28,005 nt of DNA, from NCBI GenBank assembly GCA_902490005.1, contig CABUCM010000037.1, positions 1 through 28,005 of the forward strand. Reading direction: 5' to 3'. The translations under genes and the position numbers were made by a program. The notes under the pieces are model-generated. The model did no database searches. It was given only the letters and a program-made list of their open reading frames with translations, and was not told where the DNA came from. This stretch comes from an uncultured Ruminiclostridium sp. (lineage in GTDB: Bacteria > Bacillota > Clostridia > Oscillospirales > Acutalibacteraceae). Every line of letters begins with the position of its first letter. Position 1 is the first letter of the stretch. Shown in pieces: positions 8,395 through 15,151 of the stretch.

Positions 8395-8793
8395 TCAGTA
8401 TAATAAATTAACAATTTCCTTTATGACGGGAAGTTCTTTCTCCTGATAAAAGGTAGTCGTCGAACCTCCCTCATTGGGTGAATGGATACGAACCGGATTG
8501 TCTGTTAAGTTTTTAATCCAATAAACTTTAATACCATCTTGACCTGCGTAACCATTTGCAACACATAAGTCTGTATTTGTTACAATCCCTATTGCCTTAA
8601 CATCTAATCGGCCATTTTGAATAAATTTTGATTTAATAAAAATCAAATCTCCTACACAAACCAATTCCCGCATTAATTTATGATAGGTATCTTTATCTTC
8701 CTCATTATATCCAATAGCCGCAGTGCTATAACCTACAAACTCTTTTGACACGTCTTTGCCGTCCCAAGTAGCTCCGATTCCCCAAACTGCCAT
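8395..8793 (-). CDS. hypothetical protein, possibly PUA/EVE-like
   Basis: A 132-residue protein beginning MAVWGIGATWDGKDVS. Later it contains GDLIFIKSKFIQNGRLDVKAIGIV, then VYWIKNL. The order of a Trp-rich start, a GD-(I/L)-x-(F/Y)-IK strand and a KAIGIV strand resembles the PUA-like fold of EVE or YTH domains, which read modified bases in defence proteins. This is pattern resemblance only. The gene stands alone between a shared terminator and the lipoprotein operon. It could also be an unrelated beta-rich protein. Confidence 0.5.
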   Translation of the reverse strand: MAVWGIGATWDGKDVSKEFVGYSTAAIGYNEEDKDTYHKLMRELVCVGDLIFIKSKFIQNGRLDVKAIGIVTNTDLCVANGYAGQDGIKVYWIKNLTDNPVRIHSPNEGGSTTTFYQEKELPVIKEIVNLLY

Positions 8794-8847
8794 TTAATCC
8801 TCTCCCATCTTGCAAAATATTGTACTTTCATTTTAACAATTTGGGAG

Positions 8848-8884
8848 AGAAAAAACAAGGTAGAGCAACAATTTTGCCCTACCT
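8848..8884 (-). terminator. terminator of the lipoprotein operon
   Basis: On the minus strand AGGTAGGGC pairs with GCTCTACCT (one internal mismatch), followed by TGTTTTTTC. It lies just after the lipoprotein stop at 8,892. Confidence 0.7.
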
Positions 8885-8891
8885 CAAAAAT

Positions 8892-9332
8892 TTAATTTGC
8901 AAAAAACAGATTGATTACTTCGTTGATGTCGGAAGTCTGTCCATTTTGTGCCGCATAGCTTAACATAATTGTTCCATCTGTTTTGTACTTCTGAAAGCTG
9001 AGAATATTTGTATAATCGACGCCATTATTCTTAGCCGTTATCGTAAGGGTAACACTTAAAGTTTCTCCCTCGTCCTTGTCAATTTTCCAATCCATCTGAT
9101 AAGAGTCAAGATTGTCTTTTAAAACCTGTTCAATCGCTTCTGCTACTGTTTTTCCGTTTAAATCAATTTGCTTAATTGTTTCTCCGTCTGAAGCGTTATC
9201 ATCAAAATAGTTAAATGAGGTAGCGTTTTTAATATCAGCAACACCGCTGTCTTCTCCTGAACTACAACCTGCCAACATTAAAGTGAAAATTACCATAATA
9301 AAAGCTAATCCCGTTGTCATTGCCTTTTTCAT
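8892..9332 (-). CDS. predicted lipoprotein
   Basis: A 146-residue secreted lipoprotein. The N-terminus is a signal peptide (MKKA, then a hydrophobic run) ending in the lipobox LAGC, so Cys22 is the likely acylated residue and the protein sits on the outer face of the membrane. The mature part is acidic and beta-rich (LSVTLTITAKNNGVDY) with no enzyme motif. It is the last gene of a three-gene operon, one base after the stop of the two-helix membrane protein. Function unknown; a surface role is likely. Confidence 0.7.
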   Translation of the reverse strand: MKKAMTTGLAFIMVIFTLMLAGCSSGEDSGVADIKNATSFNYFDDNASDGETIKQIDLNGKTVAEAIEQVLKDNLDSYQMDWKIDKDEGETLSVTLTITAKNNGVDYTNILSFQKYKTDGTIMLSYAAQNGQTSDINEVINLFFAN

Positions 9333-9333
9333 T

Positions 9334-9600
9334 TTATCTGCCTTCTTTCCCTTCTCTTTTTTGTACCAGCCCTACTATTAGCAATACGACAGCTATCACC
9401 AGAAAGACAATACATGCCGCTATCATAATATTAGGGAGCATCCGCAAAAAGTCTTCGCTTGAAGTATTTCCATAAGCCTTTGCAACATCATACGAAACCC
9501 CGCTCGGTAAATTTGTAGAGGCGACCAGCCCTACTATAAAGCAGATCACCGCTAAAACACCGCTGATACCGAAAAATAAAAACCACTTCTTCTTTTTCAA
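9334..9600 (-). CDS. small membrane protein, two helices
   Basis: An 88-residue protein with two transmembrane stretches: WFLFFGISGVLAVICFIVGL (about 6-25) and IMIAACIVFLVIAVVLLIVGL (about 57-77). The loop between is short, and both ends are Lys/Arg-rich, so both should face the cytoplasm. It is the middle gene of the operon and probably assembles with the lipoprotein. No family recognised. Confidence 0.6.
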   Translation of the reverse strand: MKKKKWFLFFGISGVLAVICFIVGLVASTNLPSGVSYDVAKAYGNTSSEDFLRMLPNIMIAACIVFLVIAVVLLIVGLVQKREGKEGR

Positions 9601-9612
9601 TTTGAGCCCCCC

Positions 9613-9978
9613 TTATCCCTTTTGACCATTAAAATACTGGAGAAATTCTTCTCGTGTCTTCTTTGGCTTACTGCCGTTTAACTGAAATTTCAATTCTTCA
9701 CTGGATTTCAGCATAAACTTCATGCCGGCTGCGGCAGGAATCCAATAGCCTGAAACGGTTACAATTTCCGATACTGGAACAGATAAATAGTCTGTCCCAG
9801 CTAAAGAAAGAAGTCCTAACCCAACGGCGTTTGCAAGGCCACTCTTTTCCCATATCAACCGCTGATTGGTCAAAGCAAGCTGACCGCTCACCCGTACCCC
9901 TTTCATAATCGTACCTTTATGACAAATGAAAAGCGTTTCTCCGTCGCTTAACTTTGTTTTTAGTTCAATCGCTTTCAT
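9613..9978 (-). CDS. GRAM/PH-like domain protein
   Basis: A 121-residue protein with the pattern of bacterial GRAM or PH-like domains: GETLFICHKGTIM, then LALTNQRLIW, then LSVPVSEIVTVSGY and a final EELKFQL strand. Such domains are membrane- or protein-binding modules. There is no membrane helix. It is the first gene of the operon, driven by the strong promoter at 10,022-10,050, and starts with GGGGTGAA upstream of its ATG. With the two-helix protein and the lipoprotein it may form an envelope module; that is inference. Confidence 0.6.
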   Translation of the reverse strand: MKAIELKTKLSDGETLFICHKGTIMKGVRVSGQLALTNQRLIWEKSGLANAVGLGLLSLAGTDYLSVPVSEIVTVSGYWIPAAAGMKFMLKSSEELKFQLNGSKPKKTREEFLQYFNGQKG

Positions 9979-10000
9979 GTGTTCACCCCTTAAATTTCAT

Positions 10001-10050
10001 AGAATGTATATGCATACTTCTATTATATATTTCGTTTTGTTATTTGTCAA
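10001..10050 (-). promoter_or_regulatory. consensus promoter with palindromic operator candidate
   Basis: On the minus strand TTGACA (10,045-10,050), 17 bp, TATAAT (10,022-10,027): a perfect match to the vegetative consensus. Just downstream, over the expected start of transcription, 10,001-10,021 carries GTAT-ATGC-ATAC with outer AGAA/TTCT arms. This fits an operator for the divergently encoded XRE protein at 10,119. Confidence 0.75.
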
Positions 10051-10118
10051 TTCATTTCGTGGTTTTTAAGAGAATAATTAAGGTGCTCTCCTTTAGAATA
10101 ATAAAGAGGTGAGCAAAC

Positions 10119-10487
10119 ATGAAATTTGGTGAGATACTGCGGGAACTCTTAGAAGATAACGATATAACACAAAAGCAACTAGCAACCGATTTAAATATAG
10201 CGGCAACCACAATTGGAAATTATATTCGGGGAATGCGTGAACCAGACTTTGAAATACTGAAGCTCTTTGCCGCTTACTTTAATGTAACAACAGATTATTT
10301 GCTGGATTTTCAGTCTGGCATTGAAAAGGATCACAGCGAAGAAGAATTGCTCCGTCTATATCGTTCCTTACCAACAGACAAAAAGGAACTTCTGCTGGAG
10401 CAGGGAAAACTGTTAGTTCGATTGAATTTGAAAGAAGATGTAAAATCATCAAAATCGACTTTACAAGGAAAAAATAACGTAGGATAA
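10119..10487 (+). CDS. XRE-family repressor-like regulator
   Basis: A 122-residue DNA-binding protein. The Cro/CI-type helix-turn-helix occupies residues 1-65: LRELLEDNDITQKQLATDLN, IAATTIGNYIRG and EPDFEILKLFAAYFNVTTDY. A helical tail (about 75-110) probably dimerises. It starts at ATG with AAAGAGGTGAG upstream. It is divergent from the GRAM/lipoprotein operon, whose strong promoter carries a palindrome, so it likely represses that operon. It lies directly before the recombinase, so control of excision is also possible. A terminator follows. Confidence 0.8.
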   Translation: MKFGEILRELLEDNDITQKQLATDLNIAATTIGNYIRGMREPDFEILKLFAAYFNVTTDYLLDFQSGIEKDHSEEELLRLYRSLPTDKKELLLEQGKLLVRLNLKEDVKSSKSTLQGKNNVG

Positions 10488-10493
10488 TGTGAA

Positions 10494-10525
10494 ACCGTCT
10501 GCGGAAAACGTAGACGGTCTTTTTT
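10494..10525 (+). terminator. terminator after the XRE gene
   Basis: ACCGTCT-GCG (10,494-10,503) pairs with CGT-AGACGGT (10,509-10,518) across a GAAAA loop, followed by CTTTTTT. It separates the regulator from the recombinase promoter. Confidence 0.8.
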
Positions 10526-10538
10526 ATGAGAAAATGTT

Positions 10539-10616
10539 TTGCTTTTTTGGCGTATTCGGTTTATAATAAGGTTGTAAGGAAAAGCCGTTATGTGACAAAT
10601 TTAAAAGTCACATAAC
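10539..10616 (+). promoter_or_regulatory. recombinase 2 promoter with a perfect 10-bp inverted repeat in the leader
   Basis: TTGCTT (10,539-10,544), 17 bp, TATAAT (10,562-10,567). About 20 bases downstream, GTTATGTGAC (10,587-10,596) and GTCACATAAC (10,607-10,616) form a perfect inverted repeat around a 10-base AT loop, about 10 bases before the Shine-Dalgarno. It could be an operator or an RNA hairpin controlling recombinase translation. The -10 looks vegetative, not like the sigma-E type used by B. subtilis spoIVCA. Confidence 0.65.
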
Positions 10617-10637
10617 TTAATATGGAGGGTTAAGCTA

Positions 10638-12356
10638 ATGAAAGGACAGGATAACCGAAAGTACGCCATCTATTCGAGAAAATCAAAGTTTACCGGCAAG
10701 GGCGAAAGCATTGAAAACCAAATTGAGCTTTGCCGTCAACATATCAAGCTCCATCATGAAAATGTAACGGAAGAGGATATCCTCATTTTTGAGGACGAGG
10801 GATTCTCCGGCGGAAACGTCAACCGTCCGCAGTTTCAGGCTATGATGAAGCAAATCAGGGCAAATCAGATTCAGGCTGTGGTCTGTTACCGCTTAGACCG
10901 TATCAGCCGTAATGTGGGAGACTTCGCCAAGCTCAAGGATGAATTTGATTACTACAACGTGGAGTTTACTTCAATCCGGGACGATTTTGACACCACTTCC
11001 CCAAGCGGCAGAGCCATGATGATGATGGTTTCTGTCTTTGCACAGTTGGAAAGGGAAACTACCGCAGAACGTATCCGGGACAATATGCACGAGCTTGCCA
11101 AGTCTGGACGTTGGCTAGGCGGCACAACGCCTACCGGCTATAAAAGTACGCAGATTGTCGGGAGCGTTACAGTGGACGGAAAAGAGCGAAAAGCCTATAA
11201 ATTGGACATCATCAAAGAAGAAGCGGAGATTATCAAACTTATTTTCTCAAAATTTATAGAAACCAATTCGCTTACCAAAACAGATACTTACTTGTTGCAG
11301 AACAACATCACCACAAAAAACGGGAAGAATTTTACCCGGTTTTCCATTCGTTCCATTCTGCAAAATCCGGTTTACATGATAGCCGACCAGAACGCATGGG
11401 AGTATTTTGACAGCTTAGGCGTGGAGATTTACGCCGAACAATCAGAGTTTGACGGCAAGCACGGAATCATGGCCTACAACAAAACCATTCAGAAATCCGG
11501 CAAGTCCAATCAAATGCGGGATAAGGACGAATGGATTGTGGCTGTTGGAAAACACAAGGGCTTAATTGCTGGAGTTGATTGGGTAAAAGTACAGGATATG
11601 CTGAATCAAAACCGTTCAAAGTCCTACCGCAAGCCCAAAAGCAATGTGGCATTATTATCCGGTTTGTTGTACTGCGGGAACTGTGGGAGCTTCATGCGTC
11701 CCAAGCTCAGCCAGCGGACAAACGCACAGGGAGAGAAGATTTACAGCTATCTCTGTGAAACAAAAGAACGCAGTCGTTGTCAGCTCTGCAACAGCAAGAA
11801 TCCCAACGGCAATGAACTCGACAAAATGATATGCGAACAAATCAAGCTGATTTCGGAAGATAGCTCCGACTTTATCAAAAATTTAGAGAGCGTGCAAAGA
11901 AAGCTGGAAGGTAACCGCGAAGAATACGACCAGCAGTTAAACGCTCTCAAAAAGGAATTGCAGGAGAACGAACAGCAGATTGCCAATCTGGTGGATACCC
12001 TTGCAAAGACGCCGAACACCCCGGCATTTGATTACATTACCGAACAGATTAACACCCTCCATGAGAAAAACGAGAAAATCAAGAATCGGATTAGCGAGCT
12101 GGAATCCCTCACGAAAAACCATCTCTATTCCAGCGAGGAGTTTGACAGGACAAAAGAATTGTTAAAATCTTTCGGACAGTCCTTTGATACTATGAGCGTA
12201 GAACAGAAGCGAATGGCATTGCGTGCATTCATTCGCCGGATTGTCTGGGACGGGAAAAACGTCCATGTGGTGCTGTTTGGCGACACGGAATCAGAGATTG
12301 ACTACACCGATTTGGCAGAGGAAAATCCAGAGCCAAACCGAGGGGATAGCGAATGA
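10638..12356 (+). CDS. large serine recombinase of element 2 (SpoIVCA-like)
   Basis: A 572-residue large serine recombinase expected to cut and rejoin DNA at the element ends. The resolvase domain has YSRKS at 12-16 (Ser16 likely nucleophile), ESIENQ, then YRLDRISRN and FAQLERETTAERI. The recombinase domain follows (about 180-310). The zinc ribbon is CGNCGSF ... C ... CQLC, and a coiled coil (about 415-500) precedes the C-terminus. The stop TGA at 12,354-12,356 lies in sigK DNA beyond the crossover, so the protein ends differently in the integrated and circular states. Its location at the sigK junction indicates that it drives excision restoring sigK. Confidence 0.93.
   Translation: MKGQDNRKYAIYSRKSKFTGKGESIENQIELCRQHIKLHHENVTEEDILIFEDEGFSGGNVNRPQFQAMMKQIRANQIQAVVCYRLDRISRNVGDFAKLKDEFDYYNVEFTSIRDDFDTTSPSGRAMMMMVSVFAQLERETTAERIRDNMHELAKSGRWLGGTTPTGYKSTQIVGSVTVDGKERKAYKLDIIKEEAEIIKLIFSKFIETNSLTKTDTYLLQNNITTKNGKNFTRFSIRSILQNPVYMIADQNAWEYFDSLGVEIYAEQSEFDGKHGIMAYNKTIQKSGKSNQMRDKDEWIVAVGKHKGLIAGVDWVKVQDMLNQNRSKSYRKPKSNVALLSGLLYCGNCGSFMRPKLSQRTNAQGEKIYSYLCETKERSRCQLCNSKNPNGNELDKMICEQIKLISEDSSDFIKNLESVQRKLEGNREEYDQQLNALKKELQENEQQIANLVDTLAKTPNTPAFDYITEQINTLHEKNEKIKNRISELESLTKNHLYSSEEFDRTKELLKSFGQSFDTMSVEQKRMALRAFIRRIVWDGKNVHVVLFGDTESEIDYTDLAEENPEPNRGDSE
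12329..12353 (+). other. right attachment junction of element 2 (attR)
   Basis: The element arm reads AGAGCC (12,329-12,334), five bases, GAGGGGAT (12,340-12,347), AGCG, then the inferred AA core (12,352-12,353). After it sigK resumes as T GAA GTC. Spacings mirror those of the left end exactly: six-base outer arm, five-base gap, eight-base arm, four bases, core. Confidence 0.75.
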
Positions 12357-12729
12357 AGTCCTGATGTTTTTCCGCAACGGTAAAAAAAGCGCGCAGGACG
12401 TCTCCATGAACGAGCCTATCGACACCGACAAGGAGGGCAATACCCTGACTCTGATGGACGTTATGTCCACGGAAGATAACATCGTAGATAATTTGGATAT
12501 CAAAATCAAGTCGGAGCAGCTGAAAAGATATCTGGTGGAGGTGCTTACCCCCAGGGAACGAATTATTATCGAACTGCGCTACGGCTTAAACGGAAATCAG
12601 CCCCTAACCCAAAGAGAGGTCGCGCAAAAGCTGAAAATATCGCGGTCTTATGTTTCCAGAATTGAGAAAAAAGCACTGCTGACCCTGCGCAAGCGGTTTG
12701 AGCGTGTGGAAACCAACCGGTTTCAATAA
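12352..12729 (+). CDS. sigK: sigK 3' fragment (sigma regions 2.4 to 4)
   Basis: About 125 codons of the late mother-cell sigma factor. It begins NEVLMFFRNGKKSAQDVS, followed by NEPIDTDKEGNTLTLMDV, the conserved SigK block after region 2. Region 4 is LTPRERIIIELRYGL and then the helix-turn-helix LTQREVAQKLKISRSYVSRI. It has no start of its own. In the integrated state the frame runs back into recombinase sequence without a plausible initiation site. It needs excision of element 2, and probably of element 1, to be expressed. SigE is less likely because of the DTDKEGN and SAQDVS blocks. Confidence 0.92.
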   Translation, partial: NEVLMFFRNGKKSAQDVSMNEPIDTDKEGNTLTLMDVMSTEDNIVDNLDIKIKSEQLKRYLVEVLTPRERIIIELRYGLNGNQPLTQREVAQKLKISRSYVSRIEKKALLTLRKRFERVETNRFQ

Positions 12730-12733
12730 TCAG

Positions 12734-12764
12734 AGGCGGAGGGATTGCCCTTCCGCCTTTTTTC
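12734..12764 (+). terminator. sigK terminator
   Basis: AGGCGGA-GGG pairs with CCC-T-TCCGCCT, followed by TTTTTTCTT. It lies a few bases after the sigK stop. Confidence 0.85.
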
Positions 12765-12804
12765 TTAGGAAAGACAGCGTTGCTGGAAATTTTAAAAATT
12801 ATGG

Positions 12805-12833
12805 TTGTTTTTGCGGGTAAAATAGTTTATAAT
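12805..12833 (+). promoter_or_regulatory. promoter of the SRP RNA - dnaX unit
   Basis: TTGTTT (12,805-12,810), 17 bp, TATAAT (12,828-12,833). It is the only strong promoter before the SRP RNA and probably also serves dnaX, ybaB and recR. Confidence 0.75.
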
Positions 12834-12839
12834 AATAAG

Positions 12840-13051
12840 GCTGAATCTCTAGGGAAAATCAGAAAAAGCAAGGCAGATGCCATGAATTTGGATATACGGG
12901 CGGGTGAGCCCTGTGCGGCGGCGGGCCGGGAACCATGTCAGGCGGGGAACCGAGCAGCATTAACCGGAGTTTCGCTGTGCGATGCAGACAGTTTGTCCGT
13001 TCGTATATCCAAGCGCATGACGCCGCGACCGCGGCCTGTCTTGCTTTCCAT
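12840..13051 (+). ncRNA. ffs: signal recognition particle RNA
   Basis: The apical part has the SRP helix 8 signature: CCGGGAACCATGTCAGG (from about 12,926) and GAGCAGCATTAACCGG on the other side. A long helix closes it: TTGGATATACG (12,888-12,898) pairs perfectly with CGTATATCCAA (13,002-13,012). Outside that, AAAGCAAGGCAG pairs with CTGTCTTGCTTT. The position directly before dnaX is the usual Firmicutes arrangement. The RNA binds Ffh and targets nascent membrane proteins. The ends are estimates, set from the promoter and the outermost pairing. Confidence 0.85.
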
Positions 13052-13077
13052 TTATCCATTGGAAAGAGGTGACGGTT

Positions 13078-14757
13078 TTGTACCAGGTGCTGTATCGAAA
13101 ATGGCGTCCAAAGACGTTTTCCGACGTGGTGGGGCAGCCCCAGGCGACGGTGACGCTGCAAAACGAATTAAAGGCCGGAAGAATCGCCCACGCCTATTTG
13201 TTTACCGGTTCCCGGGGAACGGGGAAAACCACCTGCGCTAAAATCCTGGCCAAAGCGGTCAACTGCCTGTCCTTAAAGGATGGCGACCCCTGCGGCGAGT
13301 GCGAAAGCTGCGTGGGAATTGACAACGGCTCTGTAATGGATGTGGTGGAAATTGACGCCGCCAGCAACAACGGTGTGGAAAACATCCGGAACCTGCGGGA
13401 AGAGGCATCCTTTACGCCGGCCTCCGCTAAATATCGGGTGTATATTATCGACGAGGTCCATATGCTCTCCATTGGGGCGTTTAACGCCCTGCTGAAAACG
13501 CTGGAGGAGCCTCCGGCCCATGTGGTGTTCATTTTAGCCACAACAGAGGTCCATAAGCTGCCGGCCACCATTCTTTCTCGGTGCCAGCGGTTTGATTTCC
13601 ACCGGATTGACCCGGAGGTGATCGCGGACCGGCTGCAGTTTGTGGCGCAGGAGGAAAACGCCCGCCTGGAACGGGACGCGGCTTTGCTGATCGCCCGCAT
13701 CGCGGACGGCGGCATGCGGGACGCGTTGTCCCTTTTGGACCAGTGCATGGGAAGAAACCCGCAGATCGATTTGGATGTGGTGTCGGAAACCGCGGGCTTG
13801 GCGGGTAGAGACCATCTGTTCAGCTTAGCGGATACGGTGCTAAGGCAAAACGGCGGGGAAGCCCTGGAATTAATCGACGGGCTGCATAAGGCTTCCAAGG
13901 ATATGGTTCGGCTGTGCGAGGAGCTTATCGGGCATTTCAGGAATTTAATGTTGTTAAAAACCATGAGGAACCCCCAGAACCTGATCGTGGTTTCTCAGGA
14001 TGAATATGAAAAATTACAGGTGCAGGCGGAAATGTTCACCTTGGCGGGGGCCATTCACGCCATCGACGTCCTTCAGGCGGCTAAGGAGCGGATGTTCCGG
14101 GGCTTTGACCGGCGGGTGGAGTTGGAAATGGCGATGCTGAAGCTGTGTTCACCGGAGCTGGATGAAAGCATGGACGCCATTTTAAGGCGGCTCTCCAGGC
14201 TGGAAAAGCAGCCGCGAGCCGCGGCGCCAGAGCAGACTGCGCCGGCGGAGATACCGGCTTCGGCCCCAATGCCCCCGGCGCCGGCAGAAAAAGAAGAGGC
14301 GCCTCTTCCTCAGAAGGATGAAGCTCAGCCTGTCCCAGAACGGAAAGAAGCCGGGGCCCCGGCTCCTGAAGAACAGGAATCCACGGAAGAGAGAAGGGAC
14401 CCCGTGAATATGGAGACCCTTCAGCAGGGCGCCAAGCGTATGGCTGACTGGCCGGAGGTTTTGGAATATTTAAAGGAATATTCCCATGTGATCGCTTCGG
14501 CGTTTCATGGCTCCGTGGCTTACGTCAACGGTGATTTTGTCCTGATCGACGCTCCGAATTCCATGGCGTTCGAGTTGCTGCGGAAATCCGCCCAGCGGGA
14601 TAAAATGAGGGTGGCCATCAAGGAAATTACCGGAAGGACCTATAAGCTGGGGCCTTACCGGAAGGAATACCAAGAAAAAAAGCAGGAGGAAGACCCCTTG
14701 GAGCAGCTGGCCGCGGCGGCGGAAAACGCCGGCGTGCAGGTGACAAAAGAGGACTAA
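13078..14757 (+). CDS. dnaX: DNA polymerase III subunits gamma and tau
   Basis: Clamp-loader ATPase of the replicative polymerase. The start was set at TTG 13,078 (MYQVLYRKWRPKTF, the family N-terminus) with GAGGTGA five bases upstream, rather than the GTG at 13,069. Walker A is GSRGTGKTT (44-52), the zinc cysteines are C63, C72, C75 and C78, and Walker B is VYIIDEVHM with D125/E126. Sensor ATTE follows at about 144. Residues about 385-450 are a Pro/Ala/Glu-rich linker, then a tau-like C-terminal domain. At 559 residues it is the full family length. It heads the dnaX-ybaB-recR unit. Confidence 0.96.
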   Translation: MYQVLYRKWRPKTFSDVVGQPQATVTLQNELKAGRIAHAYLFTGSRGTGKTTCAKILAKAVNCLSLKDGDPCGECESCVGIDNGSVMDVVEIDAASNNGVENIRNLREEASFTPASAKYRVYIIDEVHMLSIGAFNALLKTLEEPPAHVVFILATTEVHKLPATILSRCQRFDFHRIDPEVIADRLQFVAQEENARLERDAALLIARIADGGMRDALSLLDQCMGRNPQIDLDVVSETAGLAGRDHLFSLADTVLRQNGGEALELIDGLHKASKDMVRLCEELIGHFRNLMLLKTMRNPQNLIVVSQDEYEKLQVQAEMFTLAGAIHAIDVLQAAKERMFRGFDRRVELEMAMLKLCSPELDESMDAILRRLSRLEKQPRAAAPEQTAPAEIPASAPMPPAPAEKEEAPLPQKDEAQPVPERKEAGAPAPEEQESTEERRDPVNMETLQQGAKRMADWPEVLEYLKEYSHVIASAFHGSVAYVNGDFVLIDAPNSMAFELLRKSAQRDKMRVAIKEITGRTYKLGPYRKEYQEKKQEEDPLEQLAAAAENAGVQVTKED

Positions 14758-14800
14758 TTTCTCACTGCGGAAAAGATAAAATAGAAATGAGGAATACGAC

Positions 14801-15148
14801 ATGAAAGCGAGATTACCCCAAAACTATAATCCAGGCGCGGCAAATATCCAGCAGCTGGCCCGCCAGGCCCAGAAGATGCAGGAGGAAATGGATGCCGCAA
14901 CCACACAGCTGGAAGAGAAGGAATACTCTGCCGCCGCCGGCGGCGGCGCGGTGACGGTTACCGTGACCGGGAAAATGGAAGTGAAATCCGTTGAGATGAA
15001 GCCCGAAGTGGTGGACCCAGAGGATCTGGAAATGCTTTCCGATCTGATTATCGCCGCTACCAACGAAGCGCTGCGGACCGCGGCGGAGGAAAAGAACGCT
15101 ACATTGGAGAAAATCTCCGGTGGATTAAACGTTCCGGGAATGTTTTAA
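14801..15148 (+). CDS. YbaB/EbfC nucleoid-associated protein
   Basis: A 115-residue DNA-binding protein of the YbaB/EbfC family. An N-terminal helix (IQQLARQAQKMQEEMDAATT) leads into LEEKEYSAAAGGGAVTVTVT and then MEVKSVEMKPEVVDPEDLEM, the family core. The C-terminus is GGLNVPGMF. It acts as a dimer that bends or tethers DNA. It lies 43 bases after dnaX and three bases before recR, the standard cluster linked to recombinational repair. Confidence 0.95.
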   Translation: MKARLPQNYNPGAANIQQLARQAQKMQEEMDAATTQLEEKEYSAAAGGGAVTVTVTGKMEVKSVEMKPEVVDPEDLEMLSDLIIAATNEALRTAAEEKNATLEKISGGLNVPGMF

Positions 15149-15151
15149 CCT

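Larger units (their letters stand above)
2134..12352 (+). mobile_element. skin-like serine-recombinase element interrupting sigK (element 2, about 10.2 kb)
   Basis: Removing this segment at the shared AA core gives ATT GAA AAT GAA GTC (IENEV), the uninterrupted SigK sequence. The insertion falls at the same ENE codons as I recall for the B. subtilis skin element. Contents: XRE regulator, OLD-like ATPase-nuclease, two small ORFs, P4-type helicase, DUF6076-like protein, small ORF, possible PUA-like protein, three-gene lipoprotein/GRAM operon, XRE regulator and serine recombinase. There are no capsid, tail or portal genes. It therefore looks like a satellite or plasmid-like island rather than a full prophage. 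It is AT-rich compared with the dnaX region. Confidence 0.88.

Noticed and set aside
12223..12729. A 168-codon + frame starting at 12,223
   Set aside because: Its first 43 codons are recombinase DNA in another frame; only the part from 12,352 is SigK. The start is an artefact of the junction.
12780..13241. Frames across the SRP RNA on both strands
   Set aside because: The sequence is explained by RNA pairing, and the frames have atypical composition and no ribosome site; they run into dnaX in the wrong frame.
13194..13964. A 256-codon minus-strand frame opposite dnaX
   Set aside because: Ser/Arg-rich shadow of a GC-rich gene; dnaX is certain.
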